Virus record (IMG/VR): IMGVR_UViG_3300032893_000107
Span: 1-43,500 of that record
Reading direction: 5' to 3' (one strand)
Source: a virus
DNA: 43,500 nt
Shown here one piece after another: positions 1 through 7,636 of the stretch (position 1 is the first letter of the stretch; each line of letters begins with the position of its first letter). Under the pieces are notes generated by a model. The model did not search any database. It was not told where the DNA came from and was given only the letters and a program-made list of their open reading frames with translations. A program made the translations under genes and the position numbers.

Positions 1-150
1 TTACGGAAATGCTTGGGTTTCCGGAGATGCAAAAGTTTATGGAAATGCTCGGATTTCCGGAGATGCAAAAGTTTATGGAAATGCACGAGTTTACGGAGAT
101 GCTTGGGTTTCCGGAAATGTACGAGTTTACGGAAATGCAAAAGTTTCTTC
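1..150 (+). repeat. 18-nt-period coding repeat (hexapeptide array)
   Basis: The DNA repeats units such as TTTCCGGAGATGCAAAAG and TTTATGGAAATGC with an 18-base period. The same units occur at 43400-43500. Units differ by single bases, so this is an old array with some near-identical copies. Such arrays break short-read assemblies. Confidence 0.85.
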
Positions 151-394
151 AAGAACAGAACTATTATTCATAACAACTAGACAGTTCACCATAACTATAA
201 CTCCGCAAAACATTTCCATTGGTTGTGAACTATTTGAAAGAAAAGGTAAAAATACGTTTCTTAAACTATACAAAACCGTAGCTAAGAAACATAACATCTC
301 CAAGGAAGATGTTGAAATGTTTAAAGATGCTATAAAATTCGGCTTAAAACACGTAAAAGGAGAAAAGAATCTTTCAAATTTAAAAGGAGATTAA
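1..394 (+). CDS. Beta-helix repeat protein, C-terminal part (cut by window start)
   Basis: The open frame runs from base 2 to the TAA at 392-394. It starts with about seven copies of a six-residue repeat of the type (V/I)-(Y/S)-G-(D/N)-(A/V)-x, giving a left-handed beta-helix ladder like YdcK-type or polymer-forming proteins. A non-repetitive C-terminal domain of about 80 residues follows, containing ITPQNISIGC and a lysine-rich helical end. The matching N-terminal part lies at 43246-43500, so one gene probably spans the window ends. Phage proteins with this layout are common and of unknown function. The next gene starts one base after this stop. Repeat number across the ends is uncertain. 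Confidence 0.75.
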   Translation, partial: YGNAWVSGDAKVYGNARISGDAKVYGNARVYGDAWVSGNVRVYGNAKVSSRTELLFITTRQFTITITPQNISIGCELFERKGKNTFLKLYKTVAKKHNISKEDVEMFKDAIKFGLKHVKGEKNLSNLKGD

Positions 395-784
395 ATGATT
401 TTCAAACCGGAAGATTTTAAAGAATATTGCATCAAGAATCCTGGAGCGCCACACGATATTTGTATTGCTGAGATTGCAAACGCTAAGTTTAAAGAATGGA
501 TTGAGAATTCCATTTCAACTTCAGGAACCCTATTAAAAGATGGAAGATTTATAGTCGATAGCTTTCCAACTACTCATGAAGCAAAAATTGTTATGATTGA
601 GCCAATCAAAGATAACAACTCAAGTGAAGATGTAATGCCAGGATATGATGATCGTGAAATTCAAAAGCGAGATAGAGCGATTGAAATCCTGATAGAAGTA
701 GTAAAATCCATAGTTGATGATTGGCCGGTCAATAGGCCAGATCCAGAAGAAGCTCTCGCCAAAGTAGAAAGAATCTTAGAATGA
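395..784 (+). CDS. Hypothetical protein, 129 aa
   Basis: I do not recognise this protein. The ATG follows the previous stop directly and has a strong Shine-Dalgarno (AAAAGGAGA, 4 bases upstream). There is no signal peptide or membrane segment. The C-terminal half is predicted helical and charged, with a stretch around residues 90-128 rich in Glu, Ile and Val. Its stop overlaps the next start (ATGA), so the two are translationally coupled in the early + arm. Confidence 0.75.
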   Translation: MIFKPEDFKEYCIKNPGAPHDICIAEIANAKFKEWIENSISTSGTLLKDGRFIVDSFPTTHEAKIVMIEPIKDNNSSEDVMPGYDDREIQKRDRAIEILIEVVKSIVDDWPVNRPDPEEALAKVERILE

Positions 785-1041
785 AATTATTTTTATTTTA
801 TCTAGGATATTTCATCTTACTGATTGGTTCAATTCTTTATTGTTCCGCGAAAGAACGCCGTAATCTTCAATCCGAAATCCAAATTTGGAAAACTAAAACC
901 TTTGATATTTGGGAAGATCACATAAGCATACTTAATATAATCGCGGCGAAATATCCAAAGGATACTTCACTGAGAGAGCTCTTGGAATCCCAAGAAAAAA
1001 AGAGAAGAGAATATCTTCAAGGTGAACAAGGTGGGAGATGA
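781..1041 (+). CDS. Small membrane-anchored protein, 86 aa
   Basis: Residues 2-21 form one hydrophobic segment (start MKLFLFYLGYFILLIG), followed by a charged, helical domain with a Lys/Arg/Glu-rich tail. A single N-terminal anchor with a cytoplasmic or periplasmic helical domain is all that can be inferred. The start overlaps the previous stop (ATGA), and its own stop overlaps the next ATG. It could be an i-spanin-like protein, but the early location argues against that. Confidence 0.65.
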   Translation: MKLFLFYLGYFILLIGSILYCSAKERRNLQSEIQIWKTKTFDIWEDHISILNIIAAKYPKDTSLRELLESQEKKRREYLQGEQGGR

Positions 1042-1871
1042 TAATAATCATAAGTTCAATTTTATATCTGATAGCGAATATATTTCTTTTAAATAGAATC
1101 CAAAAAAATATGGGAAGACAAATAATCGAAAAAGCGCATTCCAAGTTTTCTGCCTCTGGTGCAGAAAGATGGTTTAATTGTCCTGGAAGCGTAGAACTTT
1201 CTCAAGGTATTTCTTCCTATTCTTCACCATATGCTGAAGAAGGTACAAAGGCCCATGCAGTTTTAGAAAAACTTTTAAGACATGCCATAGATTGCGGTTT
1301 TTCTGAAATTAATTTTACTCCTCAGAATACTCTAGATTCTGAAGATACAATAATGGGTCTTTATGCCGAGCAAACAGTTAATTTTTTATTAAAACTTTAT
1401 TTTAATAATCCTTATTCGGAACTTTTAATTGAAACTCGTATATATCTTGATTTTATTCATCCTGAAATGTTTGGTACTTTCGATGGTGCTATTATCGATT
1501 ATTTTGGAACTCTTCACGTTTTTGATTATAAATACGGTAAAGGCCACGTTGTCTCACCAAAAGATAATCTTCAGATGCTTTTTTATGGGATAGGGCTTGC
1601 ATATAAATATCATTGGAATTTTAAAAAAGTTCGACTTTGGATTATTCAGCCCCGGATAAAAGGATATGATGGTCCTATCTATTGGGAACAATCGATATTC
1701 GAATTAAAATCTAAGGTGAGAGATTTTGAAAAAGCTGTTGAAAGAGTTTTAAAAAATCCTTCTCTTTATATCGAAGGCTCTTGGTGTCATTGGTGTGCAG
1801 CCAAATCAATCTGTCCCAAAAAAGAAACAAAAAAGCTTGAAAAAGCAAAAGATATATGGAGTAACCTATGA
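1038..1871 (+). CDS. DUF2800-type PD-(D/E)XK nuclease-like protein (Cas4/AddB-like)
   Basis: The region from about residue 34 matches the DUF2800 phage family: SASGAERWFNCPGSVEL, then AEEGTKAHAVLE, then the nuclease core GTFDGAIID and FDYKYGKG, then NLQMLFYGIG. The C-terminal WCHWCAAKSICP motif, with the early Cys, gives a four-cysteine set like the Fe-S site of Cas4/AddB nucleases. The likely role is in replication or recombination beside the DUF2815 ssDNA-binding protein. Start choice is open. ATG 1038 has a Shine-Dalgarno (AAGGTGGG) and ATGA coupling, but it adds a hydrophobic N-terminus unusual for the family. ATG 1110 gives the normal family length and has no clear Shine-Dalgarno. Confidence 0.85.
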   Translation: MIIIISSILYLIANIFLLNRIQKNMGRQIIEKAHSKFSASGAERWFNCPGSVELSQGISSYSSPYAEEGTKAHAVLEKLLRHAIDCGFSEINFTPQNTLDSEDTIMGLYAEQTVNFLLKLYFNNPYSELLIETRIYLDFIHPEMFGTFDGAIIDYFGTLHVFDYKYGKGHVVSPKDNLQMLFYGIGLAYKYHWNFKKVRLWIIQPRIKGYDGPIYWEQSIFELKSKVRDFEKAVERVLKNPSLYIEGSWCHWCAAKSICPKKETKKLEKAKDIWSNL

Positions 1872-2050
1872 ATGATGAACTTACTAAATTAGAATATTTT
1901 GCTAGTCTTTGTTTGCCTCAACTTGTAAATCAAACATATCCTTCTCATGCGGCAGAGTTAGCATATAGTTATGCTGAATGTTTAGTTAACTATATTGAAA
2001 AACAAGAAAAATTAAAAAAAGAAATAGACAACTTAAAGAATAAAAATTAA
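1868..2050 (+). CDS. Hypothetical protein, 60 aa
   Basis: A small helical protein with no recognised family. The start overlaps the DUF2800 gene stop (ATGA) and has GGAG six bases upstream, so it is probably co-translated. The last 20 residues are a Lys/Glu/Asn-rich helix that could form a coiled coil. It sits between two replication genes, and small accessory partners are common at this place. Confidence 0.6.
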   Translation: MNDELTKLEYFASLCLPQLVNQTYPSHAAELAYSYAECLVNYIEKQEKLKKEIDNLKNKN

Positions 2051-2095
2051 AAATAAAACTTCAAATCGGAATAACAACGAAAGGGATATTCAAAA

Positions 2096-2725
2096 ATGGA
2101 AAAAACAAAAGAAATCGACAAGGACTCATGCAGAATTATTACACCAGAATTTCGAGTGAGTTATCCTCATATCTTTAAACCGCAAGCGCCTAAACCTAGC
2201 GATAAACCGAAATTTTCAATAACAATGTTATTTCCTAAAGGTGACCTTGTAGGAAAGAGCCCTGACGGCAAACCCCGCACATTAAAAGAAGTAATCAGAA
2301 ACGCTAAAATCTTAGAATTCGGGCCTAAAGAAAATTGGCCTTCTCAACTTGAAAGTCCTGTCGCTGATGGCGATGATCCTAAATTTGAAGGTAAAGAAGG
2401 GTATAAAGGACATTATATTATAAGAGCAACTGCCGACCAAAATCAACGCCCGAGTATTGTCGATAGACATATGGTTCCTATCACAGAACCTGCTGATTTT
2501 TATCCCGGCTGTTTTGCAAGAGCCTATATTTTTTCCTATGTTTGGTTTTATCCTAATCGTCAAAAACCGATGAAAAAGGGAGTTGGATTTATTTTAGACC
2601 ATGTTCAAAAAATTCGAGATGGTCAATCTTTTGGTGGGAAGCGCCCGGTAGAACAAGTTTTCACACCTATCATTGATGACGAAGAAACTTCTTTGGAAAC
2701 AGATAGTGACATTGCGGATTTTTAA
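2096..2725 (+). CDS. DUF2815 single-stranded DNA-binding protein
   Basis: The N-terminal FRVSYPHIFKPQ, then KPKFSITMLFPKGD, and the aromatic C-terminal FARAYIFSYVWFYP block match the DUF2815 family. That family adopts an OB-fold like T7 gp2.5 and binds ssDNA. As usual for phage SSBs, the last residues are acidic (DDEETSLETDSDIADF), a tail that typically contacts polymerase or helicase. At 209 aa the length is normal. AAAGGG lies upstream of the ATG. It stands between the nuclease-like gene and the DNA polymerase, a common replication cluster. Confidence 0.85.
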   Translation: MEKTKEIDKDSCRIITPEFRVSYPHIFKPQAPKPSDKPKFSITMLFPKGDLVGKSPDGKPRTLKEVIRNAKILEFGPKENWPSQLESPVADGDDPKFEGKEGYKGHYIIRATADQNQRPSIVDRHMVPITEPADFYPGCFARAYIFSYVWFYPNRQKPMKKGVGFILDHVQKIRDGQSFGGKRPVEQVFTPIIDDEETSLETDSDIADF

Positions 2726-2739
2726 AAAAGGAAACATCG

Positions 2740-3045
2740 ATGAAACCAGGAATGATAGTCTTCTTTAAAGAAGGAAAAGTTTCCAGTCATCCTAAAGCTC
2801 ATAAATTTTCTTTTAAAGGACACGGAATCGCTCTTCTTTTAGGTCATGTTCATAATTTTCAAAAAGACCCTGATTTAAATATTATAAAAATTCTTTTGGG
2901 CAGATTAGGATATCTTTCTTTTGATGACGTAAAAGATTTTCTCGGAAAAGAGAAACAGAAAATTTGTGTCGACCTTTTTGAACAAAAATATACTCCTCCG
3001 CAGCCTCTTATAGAAACACCTGACACGCCGCCTATAAGTGAATAG
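2740..3045 (+). CDS. Hypothetical protein, 101 aa
   Basis: I do not recognise this protein. The N-terminal half has an FKGHGIALLLGHV segment that looks like beta strands of a small barrel. The C-terminus is proline-rich (PPQPLIETPDTPP) and probably disordered. The ATG has a good Shine-Dalgarno (AAGGA) 14 bases after the SSB stop, so it belongs to the same transcript. A role in replication is only suggested by position. Confidence 0.65.
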   Translation: MKPGMIVFFKEGKVSSHPKAHKFSFKGHGIALLLGHVHNFQKDPDLNIIKILLGRLGYLSFDDVKDFLGKEKQKICVDLFEQKYTPPQPLIETPDTPPISE

Positions 3046-3087
3046 TAATTTTTTGTTAAGATTGTTTCATCTAAAATAGAGGGCTTT

Positions 3088-3270
3088 ATGAAACAGTTTT
3101 GTGATTCGATAGATGATTGCAGTTTTGGCGTTGATCTTATTTGTGTTTATTGCGATAGAAAAATGCCTAAGAAAAAAACAAAAGAAAAAGATTATCGTGA
3201 TTATCGTGATTATCGTGAAATAGAAAATGTCAGAGAGACCGGAATATCCTATCTTGAGATTGATGATTAA
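3088..3270 (+). CDS. Small Cys-containing protein with YRD repeats, 60 aa
   Basis: Has GAGGG upstream of the ATG. Residues 5-24 contain four cysteines, including a CVYC pair, which may bind metal. A basic stretch PKKKTKEKD follows, then three identical Asp-Tyr-Arg units encoded by three exact GATTATCGT copies (3190-3216). Its last codons overlap the start of the polymerase gene, which suggests coupling. No family is recognised. Confidence 0.55.
   Translation: MKQFCDSIDDCSFGVDLICVYCDRKMPKKKTKEKDYRDYRDYREIENVRETGISYLEIDD
3190..3216 (+). repeat. Three tandem 9-bp copies of GATTATCGT
   Basis: Exact in-frame triplication inside the 60-aa gene. It encodes DYR three times and is a likely slippage product. 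Confidence 0.9.
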
Positions 3271-5293
3271 AAAAGTTACTTTCGATTTTGAAACAAGAAG
3301 TCTTTGCGATCTTAAAAAATCAGGAGCTTATAAATATTCTCTTCATCCTTCCACTGAGCCTACTTGCATGGCTTTTAAAATCTTTGATAATGACAATGTT
3401 TTTTTCTTTGATTTTGAAAGTATTAATCTTTTATGGAAATCCCCAAGAAATGAAAAAATAAAAAAAATATGGGCTGAATGTATCAAAGAGAACTATTTAT
3501 TTTCGGCTCACAATGCTTTTTTTGAACGCTGTATCTATGAAAACATTTTGGTGAAAAGATATGAATGGCCTTCTATTCCATTTAAATCTTATAGATGTAC
3601 TGCGGCAAAAGCTGCCGCATGCGCACTACCCAGAAATCTTGAAGGTGCAGGAAGTGCTTTAAATTTACTTATTCAAAAAGATAAAAGAGGCTATGCCGCG
3701 ATGATGGCTACCTGTAAACCGACTAAATGGTGGACGGCCTGGAATAAGCATCGAATGGGTGAAGAACCTGAAGTTTTTTTAGAGCCAAAAGATAACCCCC
3801 AAATTTGGGATACTCTTTATACTTACTGCAAGATTGATGTAAAAACTGAAGAACTTCTAGATAGGAGTCTTCCCGATTTATCACCTATTGAATTAAAAGT
3901 CTGGCAATTAAATCAAACTTTAAATTGGCGAGGTTTAAGAATTGACTTTCCAACTGTCAGAAAAATTGTCGAGATAATGGCTATTGAAAATAAAAAAGCC
4001 GTAAGAGAATTAGATCTTCTCACCATGGGAGCTATTACAAAACCTGGTGCCAGACAATTAATTTTAGATTTTTTAAATTCCGAAGGTGTAAAGATCGAAA
4101 ATCTTCAGGCAAAAACTGTTGAAGATAAACTCTTAGGATTTGATTTAAATGAAGATACCAGAAAACTTTTAGAATTAAGAAAAGCCTTATCTTTAACTTC
4201 CACCAAAAAATATCAATCATTTCTTGATAGAGTAGGTGAAGACCATAAAGTAAGAGATATTCTTCTTTATCATGGGGCTTCAACTGGAAGAGATTCGGGA
4301 ACAGGAATTCAACCTCATAATTTTCCTAAAGGCCTTTTACATATTCCCGATGATAATCCTTATATTCACGTTCAAAATACGATTTCCTATGATGTAGATA
4401 CTTTAAAATTAATTTACGGGGATTCTCTTTCTATTCTTTTTTCTTCCATTCTAAGAAACATGATAATCCCTTCTGAAGACCACGAATTATTTGTAGCTGA
4501 CTTTTCCAAAATAGAAGTAGCAGTTCTTTGGTGGCTTGCGGGTAATAAAGCAGGACTTAAGGTTTTAAAAGATGGGGGAGATCCTTATATTTACCAAGCA
4601 ATAGCAAATACTGGAAAACTTGCAAAAGATATTACTTTTGATGATAGACAACTTGCAAAAGCTCAAGTCTTAGGATGTGGATTTGGCATGGGATGGGAGA
4701 AATTTCTAAAAACCGCGTGGGATATGTATCGATTAAAATTAACGCCTCAAGAGGCTCAAAGAGCTGTTTCTGATTATAGAACTCAAAATAGTTCAGTTCC
4801 TCTTCTTTGGCGAAATTATGAAAATGCGGCAATTTCGGCAGTCGAATATCATGGAGTAATTCAAGTTGATAAAGTTAAATTCATTAAAGATAGAGATTTT
4901 TTATGGATTGAACTGCCTTCAAAAAGAAGACTTGCCTATTCAAAACCTCAAACAATAATGCGAGAAACAGATTGGGGCCCAAGAAAAACATTAGAATTTT
5001 TTTCGGTCAATTCGAGAACTAAAAAATGGGGATTAGAAAGAACTTGGGGAGGCACTTTAACTGAAAATATAGTTCAAGCTGTAGCACGTGATCTTATGAT
5101 GCAGGCTATTCTTCGTTTAGAAGAAAAAGGATATAAAGTACTTCTTACTGTTCACGATGAAGGAATTTGCGAAAAAGAAAAAGGTAAGGGAGATCTTAAA
5201 GAATTTATCGATATACTCTGTGAGATCCCACCATGGGCTAAAGATTGTCCTGTCAGTGCTAAAGGATGGGTAGGCCCTCGATATAGAAAATAA
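3263..5293 (+). CDS. Family A DNA polymerase with 3'-5' exonuclease
   Basis: Replicates phage DNA. The exonuclease domain shows ExoI DFET (residues 8-11), ExoII AHNAFFE (about 82-88) and ExoIII YCKID (about 188-192), so proofreading is probably active. The polymerase domain shows motif A VADFSKIE (metal Asp about 413), motif B DRQLAKAQVLGCGFGMG (about 461-477) and motif C TVHDEG (HDE about 631-633). At 676 aa it is the normal size for phage polymerases of this kind. I chose ATG 3263 over ATG 3227 because the family begins just before the DFET motif, and this start overlaps the previous stop. No 5'-nuclease domain is present. Confidence 0.95.
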   Translation: MIKKVTFDFETRSLCDLKKSGAYKYSLHPSTEPTCMAFKIFDNDNVFFFDFESINLLWKSPRNEKIKKIWAECIKENYLFSAHNAFFERCIYENILVKRYEWPSIPFKSYRCTAAKAAACALPRNLEGAGSALNLLIQKDKRGYAAMMATCKPTKWWTAWNKHRMGEEPEVFLEPKDNPQIWDTLYTYCKIDVKTEELLDRSLPDLSPIELKVWQLNQTLNWRGLRIDFPTVRKIVEIMAIENKKAVRELDLLTMGAITKPGARQLILDFLNSEGVKIENLQAKTVEDKLLGFDLNEDTRKLLELRKALSLTSTKKYQSFLDRVGEDHKVRDILLYHGASTGRDSGTGIQPHNFPKGLLHIPDDNPYIHVQNTISYDVDTLKLIYGDSLSILFSSILRNMIIPSEDHELFVADFSKIEVAVLWWLAGNKAGLKVLKDGGDPYIYQAIANTGKLAKDITFDDRQLAKAQVLGCGFGMGWEKFLKTAWDMYRLKLTPQEAQRAVSDYRTQNSSVPLLWRNYENAAISAVEYHGVIQVDKVKFIKDRDFLWIELPSKRRLAYSKPQTIMRETDWGPRKTLEFFSVNSRTKKWGLERTWGGTLTENIVQAVARDLMMQAILRLEEKGYKVLLTVHDEGICEKEKGKGDLKEFIDILCEIPPWAKDCPVSAKGWVGPRYRK

Positions 5294-5332
5294 AAATGCC
5301 TGACTCCCCAGGAGGGAGGAATCAGGCATCAC
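5291..5332 (-). terminator. Hairpin terminator of the - strand late arm
   Basis: An 8-bp perfect stem (ATGCCTGA 5296-5303 with TCAGGCAT 5322-5329) has an inner CTCC/GGAG pairing. Read on the - strand it is followed by TTTTTATTTT, the U-tract of an intrinsic terminator. On the + strand no T-run follows, so it mainly stops leftward transcription before it enters the polymerase gene. Confidence 0.7.
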
Positions 5333-5351
5333 TATCTTCATGGAATAAAAT

Positions 5352-5462
5352 TTAGTCTAGAGTACTTTTCTTAGATTGAAAATTAGATTTTTTAGGTTCT
5401 TCTAAATTCTTTTTAGTAAATACGATCCAAGACTTTGCCTTTTGAATTAATTTATTTTGCAT
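5352..5462 (-). CDS. Tiny basic protein, 36 aa (possible)
   Basis: The ATG at 5462 lies inside the last codons of the lipoprotein gene. GGAAGA sits upstream at good spacing, so translation coupling is plausible. The product is Lys-rich with no hydrophobic segment (start MQNKLIQKAKSW, end KKSTLD). It would be the last gene of the late arm before the terminator. There is no family match and its reality is uncertain. Confidence 0.35.
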   Translation of the reverse strand: MQNKLIQKAKSWIVFTKKNLEEPKKSNFQSKKSTLD

Positions 5463-5706
5463 CTTCTATTCTTCCCGGATTTGTAGTGATTATCATATTA
5501 TCACCGCAGATACTTTTCTCTGAATCTCCCCAGCATTTCATTGGCAAATTATATATTTCTCCATGGTCGAATCCGATGTTAGGACGTTGTCCTTCCAACC
5601 AAGGAAAAGTAATGGTTTTTGTTTTAGGTTCCGGTTTTTCTTTGTTGATTATCGGGCACGCACAGCACCCGGCCAGGATCAACGTTGAGATTAATAATGC
5701 CTTCAT
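5452..5706 (-). CDS. Small lipoprotein, 84 aa
   Basis: The N-terminus MKALLISTLILAGCC is a classical signal peptide with lipobox LAGC (Cys14), so the mature protein should be lipidated and end in the outer or inner membrane. Five further cysteines follow, with a proline/lysine segment after the lipobox. It is the distal gene of the late arm beside the papain-like peptidase, where lysis genes often lie. An outer-membrane spanin-like role is possible but unproven. The Shine-Dalgarno is weak (TCAAG). The overlapping + frame at 5435-5791 is a shadow. Confidence 0.65.
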   Translation of the reverse strand: MKALLISTLILAGCCACPIINKEKPEPKTKTITFPWLEGQRPNIGFDHGEIYNLPMKCWGDSEKSICGDNMIITTNPGRIEDAK

Positions 5707-5751
5707 CTTGATAGCACAGCAAGCAGAGATTAAAATTACAGAAATAAAATA

Positions 5752-5777
5752 TTTTATTATAAAATTTTATAATAAAA
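5752..5777. repeat. 26-bp perfect AT-only palindrome
   Basis: TTTTATTATAAAA (5752-5764) is followed at once by its exact reverse complement (5765-5777). It touches the left arm of the neighbouring terminator hairpin. It could be a binding site or a cruciform-forming element. Confidence 0.8.
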
Positions 5778-5821
5778 CTCCCGGAAAATAAAAACAAAAA
5801 AATTTCCCGGGAGTCTTTTTT
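5777..5821. terminator. Bidirectional terminator hairpin
   Basis: ACTCCCGGAAA (5777-5787) pairs with TTTCCCGGGAGT (5803-5814) over 11 bp with one bulged C and an A-rich loop. On the + strand CTTTTTT follows. On the - strand TTTTATT follows. It lies directly after the stop of the papain-like peptidase gene and can stop transcription from both arms. Confidence 0.75.
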
Positions 5822-6833
5822 ATTGGGGAACTTTCTTTTCTTCTAAATGAAGAACTCCTTCAATCACAAGATATCCTACTATAGGAATTGCAATTCCCAT
5901 AAGTAGCCAAGCCCAGAAAGGTAAACTAGAACTTGGTGTCGGAGGAGTTGGGGGAGCAGGAGGATTAGGCGGTACTGGTGTAGGAACAGTACCGACATCA
6001 AAAAACATGGCTGTTTCTGCAAGTTGATTTTTCCCCCACCGAGAGAACATATATCCGCCATGATTATTACCGGCTTTTGTGCCCCAAGATTCTCCCCAGT
6101 TATTCATAACGATTAAATAACCATCACCGTTAACTGGTTGGCCCTCTGCATTAAAAAGAGCATTGCCATCTTTATCGACAGAGGTTTGCATGTCATATCC
6201 CACCATATTTATCATATGGTTGATACCCCTTCCGTCACCGTTATAGATTCCTGAAGAATATTGATCCCAACCATTAACAACAGCAACGTCGACGACAAGA
6301 CATCTTCCTCCATTACCATTCATTGCAGCCGCTAGTTCTTGAAAAGTAGGAGGGCGATTACCAGGGCCTACCACTTTAAAAGATTTAGCCACATCGCAAG
6401 CGCCTGGTAAATTCATGCATCTTGCACCATCTCTTTGAGTATAGGGATCTTGAGATTCTAGCCACGGAGTTTTGGTGAGAAAAGACTGACCTGCGTCAAA
6501 ATCCCCACCGTCGCAGCCATATTCTTGAACGCCACCGCAATTATTTAAAAGAAAATTAAACGCAAGTCGTCCAGGATCTTTACCAAATAACATCCAAGCA
6601 GACCTAAATGCTTTTGTCAGAGCAAAATCCCAACAACTCCCGCAAGCGCCTTGATTTTCGCAAAGGCTTACTTTGCTCGACAAATCTAACTTTCCCGGCA
6701 ATGGTCCCTCCACTTGAAAATGATGTTTATCGCATGATTCCACAAATTTCCGATGAGCTTCGGGATGACGAAATACTCCCCGAGCTAGGGGATGAGTATA
6801 TTCTTTTGTCTCAAATGATTTTTTTTCAGACAT
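5820..6833 (-). CDS. Papain-like (C1A) cysteine peptidase with C-terminal membrane anchor
   Basis: Shows the cathepsin/papain core: oxyanion Gln61 and Cys67 in ENQGACGSCWDFA, the GCDGG disulfide motif (about 107-111), His206 in GINHMINMVGYD and Asn244 in MNNWGESWG. All catalytic residues are present, so it should be active. A Pro/Thr linker (about 283-300) leads to a hydrophobic segment (about 305-327) and a charged tail. There is no N-terminal signal peptide and no recognisable inhibitory propeptide. The Shine-Dalgarno is strong (AAGGAGC). It sits in the distal late block, so a lysis, host-takeover or virion role is possible. Papain-like enzymes are rare in phages. The conserved cysteines suit an oxidising compartment, which conflicts with the missing signal peptide. 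Confidence 0.9.
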   Translation of the reverse strand: MSEKKSFETKEYTHPLARGVFRHPEAHRKFVESCDKHHFQVEGPLPGKLDLSSKVSLCENQGACGSCWDFALTKAFRSAWMLFGKDPGRLAFNFLLNNCGGVQEYGCDGGDFDAGQSFLTKTPWLESQDPYTQRDGARCMNLPGACDVAKSFKVVGPGNRPPTFQELAAAMNGNGGRCLVVDVAVVNGWDQYSSGIYNGDGRGINHMINMVGYDMQTSVDKDGNALFNAEGQPVNGDGYLIVMNNWGESWGTKAGNNHGGYMFSRWGKNQLAETAMFFDVGTVPTPVPPNPPAPPTPPTPSSSLPFWAWLLMGIAIPIVGYLVIEGVLHLEEKKVPQ

Positions 6834-6844
6834 ATTTTTGCTCC

Positions 6845-7315
6845 TTATTTTGTGACTTCTTTAGTTTTTAAAAGAAAAGGAATAATATCAGGAACAATTT
6901 TAATTAAGACTTCGAGTAAAGTTTGAAGCCATCCGGTCATAAGAGGCCCTTCTTTTTCACCTTCTTTTAAAGGAAGTCCCATTACCCCTAAAAGTTGTAA
7001 AAAGGTTGAACTATAAATAGAAACTTTTAAGACTTTTTGAATAATAGTTTCTACCCCTGCATCAGAAGGAAATTTCACATTATCCACCAAGGAAGCAAGA
7101 AAGGCTCTATCGTCATCTTGAAGACTGGAAAATTCACTTACTAGTTGATCTTTATTATCGAGAACTGCTTTTAAATCTCTAAAAACAGCGATTCCTTCAC
7201 CGATTTCAGAAAGATTAAAGCCAGATAAAAGATCACTGACAAGTTTTGAAGCGTCACCAAGAGCACTAATTAAACCTTGTAAAGCAGTCGTATCGATTGA
7301 TTTTAATTCAGACAT
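6845..7315 (-). CDS. Hypothetical helical protein, 156 aa
   Basis: No family recognised. It is largely alpha-helical, with hydrophobic stretches at about 101-113 and 128-146 (ending VPDIIPFLL), so it may associate with the membrane. It has a good Shine-Dalgarno (AAGGGAAC). It lies 11 bases upstream of the papain-like peptidase gene and is clearly co-transcribed, so it may be a partner of it, for example a membrane or lysis component. Confidence 0.7.
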   Translation of the reverse strand: MSELKSIDTTALQGLISALGDASKLVSDLLSGFNLSEIGEGIAVFRDLKAVLDNKDQLVSEFSSLQDDDRAFLASLVDNVKFPSDAGVETIIQKVLKVSIYSSTFLQLLGVMGLPLKEGEKEGPLMTGWLQTLLEVLIKIVPDIIPFLLKTKEVTK

Positions 7316-7435
7316 TTTTTGTTCCCTTCCCCTAAAGGATTAAAAGATTTTCAAGTAAGCCTATCAAAATATTTTCCAAAGAGAATGTAAGGGCGCGTCA
7401 AAGAAAAAGTTTGATAAACTCTAAAATATAGCCCT

Positions 7436-7636
7436 ATGAACAAAAAATTTCTAATTCGAATCCTAGGAATTCTATTTTCAGTGAATGTTTATTTTGTAAA
7501 TCATTTGATTAATGATATCGATTTGAGTACCCAAATAAATAACCAACAAAATATTGAAATTGCTCTATTGAAGGGAGAAATTAAAAATATAAAAGAACAG
7601 ATTCGAATTCTTTATTTAAAAGGAAAGAAAAAATGA
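7436..7636 (+). CDS. Small membrane protein with coiled coil, 66 aa
   Basis: Starts with Lys-Lys and a hydrophobic segment (about residues 5-26), then a Gln/Asn/Lys-rich helix. A one-pass N-terminal anchor with a coiled coil resembles very small i-spanin or Rz-like proteins. It runs against the surrounding late genes and has no clear Shine-Dalgarno. Its stop overlaps the next ATG (ATGA). Confidence 0.55.
   Translation: MNKKFLIRILGILFSVNVYFVNHLINDIDLSTQINNQQNIEIALLKGEIKNIKEQIRILYLKGKKK

Noticed and set aside
1-150. CRISPR array from regular repeats at the window start
   Set aside because: The 18-base units are coding, contiguous and lack spacers.
5435-5791. 118-aa open frame on the + strand
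   Set aside because: It overlaps the lipoprotein with a clear lipobox on the - strand and runs through the palindrome and into the terminator hairpin.
7381-7435. Promoter for the + strand island (TTGATA and TATAGC)
   Set aside because: The two words are only about 10 bases apart, too close for a sigma70 promoter. The host promoter type is unknown, so I do not annotate it.
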